The notes under the pieces were generated by a model that worked only from the letters and a program-made list of their open reading frames with translations, ran no database searches and had not been told where the DNA came from. Positions 13,165 to 17,186 of a stretch of DNA of 17,186 nucleotides are shown one piece after another. The position numbers and the translations under genes were made by a program. Numbering within the stretch: position 1 is the stretch's first letter; each line of letters starts with the position of its first letter. Source of the DNA: an uncultured Faecalibacterium sp. (lineage in GTDB: Bacteria; Bacillota; Clostridia; Oscillospirales; Ruminococcaceae); NCBI GenBank assembly GCA_900765105.1, contig CAAFQM010000104.1, forward strand, positions 1-17,186, written 5' to 3'.

Positions 13165-14394
13165 TCAGGTGCGGTAATCGCCGTTGATCTTGACGTAATC
13201 GTAGGTCAGGTCGCAGCCCCATGCCTTGGCGCTGGCGTCGCCCGTGCCCATATCCACCTTGACCAGCACATCGTGCTCGGCCAGAACTTTGGCGGCTTCG
13301 TCTTCACTGTAGGGGTGGTAGGCGGCGTTCTCGCACACATACACCTCACCGGCGGCGCTGGACAGCCAGACGCACACCTTGTCGATGGAGAAATCGCCGG
13401 GGGTGTAGCCGATGGCGCACAGGATGCGTCCCCAGTTGGCATCGCGGCCAAACACGGCGGCCTTGAACAGGTTGGAGCACACCACACTGCGGCTCACGGC
13501 GCGGGCGGTCTTCAGGTCGGGGGCGTGGGTCACCTCGCAGGTGATGAGGTGGGTAGCGCCCTCGCCGTCACCGGCGTGCTCGGCGCACATATGCTCGGCA
13601 ATGGCGGTCAGCGCCGCCACAAAGGCGTGATAGTCCTCGTTTTCCTCACAGATCTCGGCATTGCCGGCAAGGCCGGAAGCCATGATGATGAGGGTATCGT
13701 TGGTGGAAGTGTCCAGATCCACGCTCATCTGGTTGTAGGTGCCGGGCACCACGGTCTTGAGGGCCTTTTCCAGCAGGACAGGGGACACTGCCGCATCGGT
13801 GGTGTAGAAAGCCAGCATGGTGGCCATGTTGGGGGCGATCATACCGCTGCCCTTGCCGATGGCACCCACGGTGCACATCTTGCCGCCCAGCTCAAACTGA
13901 ATGGCGTATTCCTTCTTGTGGGTGTCAGTGGTCATGATGGCGGTGGCGGCATCGGTGCTGCCCTGCTCGGTGGCGGCCAGCTTGGCGGCAGCGGCAGGGA
14001 TGCCCCGGGCAAACGGGTCGATGACCATGGGCTGGCCGATGACACCGGTGGAAGCGGGCAGAACGTCCTGCGGGTCGATGCCGAGGGTCTCGCCCACGAT
14101 GTCGCAGCACTCTTCGGCCAGAGCGACGCCGTTGGCGGCGCAGGTGTTGGCGTTGCCGCTGTTCACAAGGATGGCCTGTGCGTAGCCGTCCTTCAGATGG
14201 GCGCGGTCTACCTTGATGGGCGCACCGCAGACCTTGTTGGTGGTGTAGACACCGGCGGCGGCACAGCGCACCTCTGCCTTGATGAGTGCCAGATCGTATT
14301 TTTCGGTATGGTTTGCGCGGATGCCGCAGTTGACGCCGGCGGCCGCGAAGCCCTTGGGCGCGCAGATGCCGCCCGCAACTTCTTTGTACTGCAT
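13165..14394 (-). CDS. argJ: Bifunctional ornithine acetyltransferase / N-acetylglutamate synthase
   Basis: Transfers the acetyl group from acetylornithine to glutamate, closing the acetyl cycle; many homologues also make acetylglutamate from acetyl-CoA. 409 residues as a self-cleaving precursor. The cleavage site lies between Ala191 and Thr192 in APNMATMLAF, and Thr192 becomes the nucleophile of the beta chain. PASTGVIG (113-120), with its oxyanion-hole Thr116-Gly117, and the N-terminal GGICAPKGFAAAGV are typical. The true start is the ATG at 14394 (MQYKEVAGG), with a GGGGGA ribosome-binding site. The frame stays open upstream across argC, but that is an antisense-like artefact of GC-rich sequence. 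No argA or argE appears in the window, consistent with an ArgJ-based cycle. Confidence 0.95.
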   Translation of the reverse strand: MQYKEVAGGICAPKGFAAAGVNCGIRANHTEKYDLALIKAEVRCAAAGVYTTNKVCGAPIKVDRAHLKDGYAQAILVNSGNANTCAANGVALAEECCDIVGETLGIDPQDVLPASTGVIGQPMVIDPFARGIPAAAAKLAATEQGSTDAATAIMTTDTHKKEYAIQFELGGKMCTVGAIGKGSGMIAPNMATMLAFYTTDAAVSPVLLEKALKTVVPGTYNQMSVDLDTSTNDTLIIMASGLAGNAEICEENEDYHAFVAALTAIAEHMCAEHAGDGEGATHLITCEVTHAPDLKTARAVSRSVVCSNLFKAAVFGRDANWGRILCAIGYTPGDFSIDKVCVWLSSAAGEVYVCENAAYHPYSEDEAAKVLAEHDVLVKVDMGTGDASAKAWGCDLTYDYVKINGDYRT

Positions 14395-14417
14395 AACGAT
14401 AAATCCCCCTAATCTGC

Positions 14418-14443
14418 CTTCCCCCGAGGGGGAAGCCTTTTTT
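14418..14443 (+). other. Small hairpin with T-tract between argC and argJ
   Basis: CTTCCCCC/GGGGGAAG with a 2-nt loop, then CCTTTTTT on the plus strand. It is terminator-shaped only on the strand antisense to the arg genes. It could be a remnant of the local repeat family, whose core hairpins look similar, or a block to antisense transcription. Confidence 0.4.
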
Positions 14444-15379
14444 ATTCCAACCCTTTGGTCTCTTCCAGACCCAGCATCAGATTCATGCACTGGACGGCGG
14501 CACCAGAGGAGCCCTTGCCCAGATTGTCGAACAGGGAGACCAGCATCATCTGGTCGCCTGCGGCGTTCACGGTCAGGTACAGCTCCATGCGGTCGGTACC
14601 GGCCATGGCGTTGGAGTACAGGCCGTTCTCCGGCAGAGCTTCGTTCAGGGCGTGCACCTTGACGGTGGCGGCGTCCTTGTAGTAGTCTGCAAGGCCTGCG
14701 GCCACGGCTTCGGCGGTGGTGCCGGCTGCGGTCAGATCCAGCGGCACCAGCACCTGCATACCGCAGTAGTAATCGCACACCACCGGCACGAACATGGGCG
14801 TATGGGCAAGGCCGCTGGTCTCCTTCATCTCGGGCAGATGCTTGTGGGCAAGGCTCAGGCCGTAGCTCTTGGGTGCATCCAGCTTGCTGTGGGCCGGGCG
14901 AGCGGTGCTCTCGTACTCGGCGATCATCTTCTTGCCGCCGCCGGAGTAGCCGGAAATGCCGGTGCAGCTGAAGGGGTAATCCTTCGGGGCAAGACCCAGC
15001 TCCACCAGCGGGCGGGCGATGCTGATAAAGCCGCTGGCATAGCAGCCGGGCACCGCTACACGATAGGAATTTTTGATTTTTTCCTTCTGACCCTTCAGCT
15101 CCGGGAATCCGTAGTCCCAGGCCGCATCGGTGCGGAAGGCGGTGGAGGTGTCCAGCACCTTCACGTCCGGGCGCAGCAGGGGCATGACCTCTTTGGAGGC
15201 CGCATCCGGCAGGCAGAGGAAGGCAAGGTCGGCGGAGTTGATGACCTTTGCCCGCTCGTTCACGTCCTTACGGCCCTCGGCCGAGATGGACAACAGCTCG
15301 ATCTCCGGGCGCTGTGCCAGACGGTCGGCGATGCGCAGGCCGGTGGTGCCGGAAGAACCGTCAATAAAAACTTTTACGC

Positions 15380-15383
<4 letters not shown>
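14442..15383 (-). CDS. argC: N-acetyl-gamma-glutamyl-phosphate reductase, short (type 2) form
   Basis: NADPH-dependent reduction of N-acetylglutamyl phosphate to the semialdehyde, third step of the pathway. At 313 residues it is shorter than the common form of about 345. It starts MSVKVFIDGSSGTTGLRIADRL with the nucleotide-binding glycine motif, has the catalytic Cys114 in VPGCYASGFI, and the GISGYSGGGKKM segment. These features fit the less common family form rather than the classic one. The start ATG overlaps the argH stop by 4 nt (ATGA). The frame is open for another 35 codons inside argH, but that stretch has no family sequence. Confidence 0.92.
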
Positions 15384-16780
<1,397 letters not shown>

Positions 16781-16801
16781 AGTTTGCTCCTTGATTATCC
16801 G

Positions 16802-16931
16802 AACCCTCTCAGTCTCGCATTCGCTCGCCAGCTCCCCCGAAAGGGGGAGCTTTTTCAGCTTTTCCGTACCATGCACAAAGCTCGCCCTTCGGGAGAGCTG
16901 GCAAAACCGTCAGGTTTTGACTGAGAGGGTT
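16802..16931. repeat. MITE-like palindromic repeat between argG and argH (130 bp)
   Basis: Perfect 13-bp terminal inverted repeats, AACCCTCTCAGTC and GACTGAGAGGGTT. Inside are AGCTCCCCC-gaaa-GGGGGAGCT and an imperfect AGCTCgCCC-ttc-GGGaGAGCT hairpin. Same terminus family as 12041-12183, with differing interior. It ends 21 bp upstream of the argH start. It contains an in-frame ATG (16876) that extends the argH frame by 32 codons. Confidence 0.85.
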
Positions 16932-16940
16932 AATTCCTTA

Positions 16941-16987
16941 TAAAAACGGCAAAGCCGCCGCAGGGGAAAACGCTCCTGCGGCGGTGC
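16941..16987 (-). terminator. Intrinsic terminator after argG
   Basis: On the minus strand CCGCCGCAGG (16984-16975), 10-nt loop, CCTGCGGCGG (16964-16955), extended by GGC/GCC across a short internal loop, then GTTTTTA. It could end argG transcripts before argH; the T-tract is short and slightly offset. Confidence 0.65.
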
Positions 16988-16989
16988 CG

Positions 16990-17042
16990 CCGGCAACGAT
17001 GCCGGTTAAACTTCTGTGTGAAAGTGTGAAAACACGCAGAAG
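16990..17042 (-). other. Two further hairpins in the argG-argH spacer
   Basis: CTTCTGTGTG/CACGCAGAAG (17011-17042, 10-bp stem, 12-nt loop) and CCGGCA-acga-TGCCGG (16990-17005). With the terminator they make three consecutive stem-loops directly after the argG stop. No T-tract beyond TTTAA follows the first. Function unknown; mRNA stabilisation or attenuation are possibilities. Confidence 0.5.
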
Positions 17043-17057
17043 GGAAGATGTTAAAAC

Positions 17058-17186
17058 TTACTTGACCTCGGGCCAGTTCTTGGAGAGCTTTGCACGCTCC
17101 TTGATGGACAGGCCGAACAGGTTGATGAAGCCGGCGGAATCTGCCTGGTTGTAATCATCATCCTCGCCGAAGGAAGCGGTCTGCTC
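17058..17186 (-). CDS. argG: Argininosuccinate synthase, C-terminal 42 residues only
   Basis: Joins citrulline and aspartate with ATP to make argininosuccinate. Only the last 42 residues are in the window; the gene continues past the right edge. The tail reads ASFGEDDDYNQADSAGF then INLFGLSIKERA and ends NWPEVK, matching the ASFGE-YNQADAEGFINLFGLP-type C-terminus of ArgG. It is first of the visible genes in transcription order and is followed by hairpins and a terminator. Its identity is also supported by argH next door. The catalytic part cannot be assessed. Confidence 0.88.
   Translation of the reverse strand, partial: EQTASFGEDDDYNQADSAGFINLFGLSIKERAKLSKNWPEVK

Noticed and set aside
10869..14412. 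Long plus-strand open frames over argD, argB and argJ (10869-12191 and 13156-14412)
   Set aside because: They lie opposite clear arg genes, are dominated by His/Gly/Ala/Val typical of antisense frames, and have no recognisable domain.
16781..16876. 32-codon N-terminal extension of argH
   Set aside because: It is encoded by the MITE-like repeat and the spacer, lacks a ribosome-binding site, and the ATG at 16780 matches the family start.

Overview
The window looks like a chromosomal segment of a gut Firmicute of the Oscillospiraceae/Ruminococcaceae type, most likely Faecalibacterium or a close relative. This is inferred from three things: GC-rich genes with Gram-positive ribosome-binding sites and sigma-A promoters; a beta-glucuronidase paired with a BglG-type antiterminator and a sugar PTS; and short TIR-bounded repeats with CCCTCTCAGTC ends, which I associate with that group. 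No database search was possible, so the genus is an inference.

Left part (1-3491, + strand): the C-terminal part of an SF2 helicase with a DUF3427-like tail, followed 5 nt later by a small NUDIX hydrolase; then an alpha/beta-hydrolase (esterase-like) gene with its own promoter; then a YaiI/YqxD-family (UPF0178) gene overlapping it by 4 nt. The NUDIX and esterase genes each carry the same 93-bp, hairpin-rich repeat. Both copies are in frame, but they are read in different frames. Deleting each copy restores a normal-looking protein. This is the most unusual signal in the window.

Middle part (3492-9870): a tRNA-Ser(CGA) on the minus strand with promoter and terminator. The last 15 nt of this tRNA plus 10 flanking nt are duplicated 142 bp away, at the edge of a 95-bp palindromic element. 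Then come a MATE-family exporter and a sugar locus: licT/bglG-type antiterminator, PTS EIIBC (no EIIA) and a GH2 beta-glucuronidase. Both the antiterminator gene and the PTS gene are preceded by a RAT-like site overlapping an intrinsic terminator, so the antiterminator probably controls itself and the operon. A further terminator-like hairpin lies between the PTS and glucuronidase genes.

Right part (9871-17186, minus strand): an arginine biosynthesis cluster transcribed argG(partial)-argH-argC-argJ-argB-argD-argF. It encodes the cyclic acetyl-ornithine route (ArgJ, B, C, D) plus ornithine carbamoyltransferase, argininosuccinate synthase and lyase. Many junctions are 4-nt overlaps. Two MITE-like repeats of one family interrupt it, one between argG and argH and one in the argD leader, where an internal promoter is also visible. 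A row of hairpins with a terminator follows argG. The glucuronidase operon and the arginine cluster converge on a shared bidirectional terminator at about 9826-9867.
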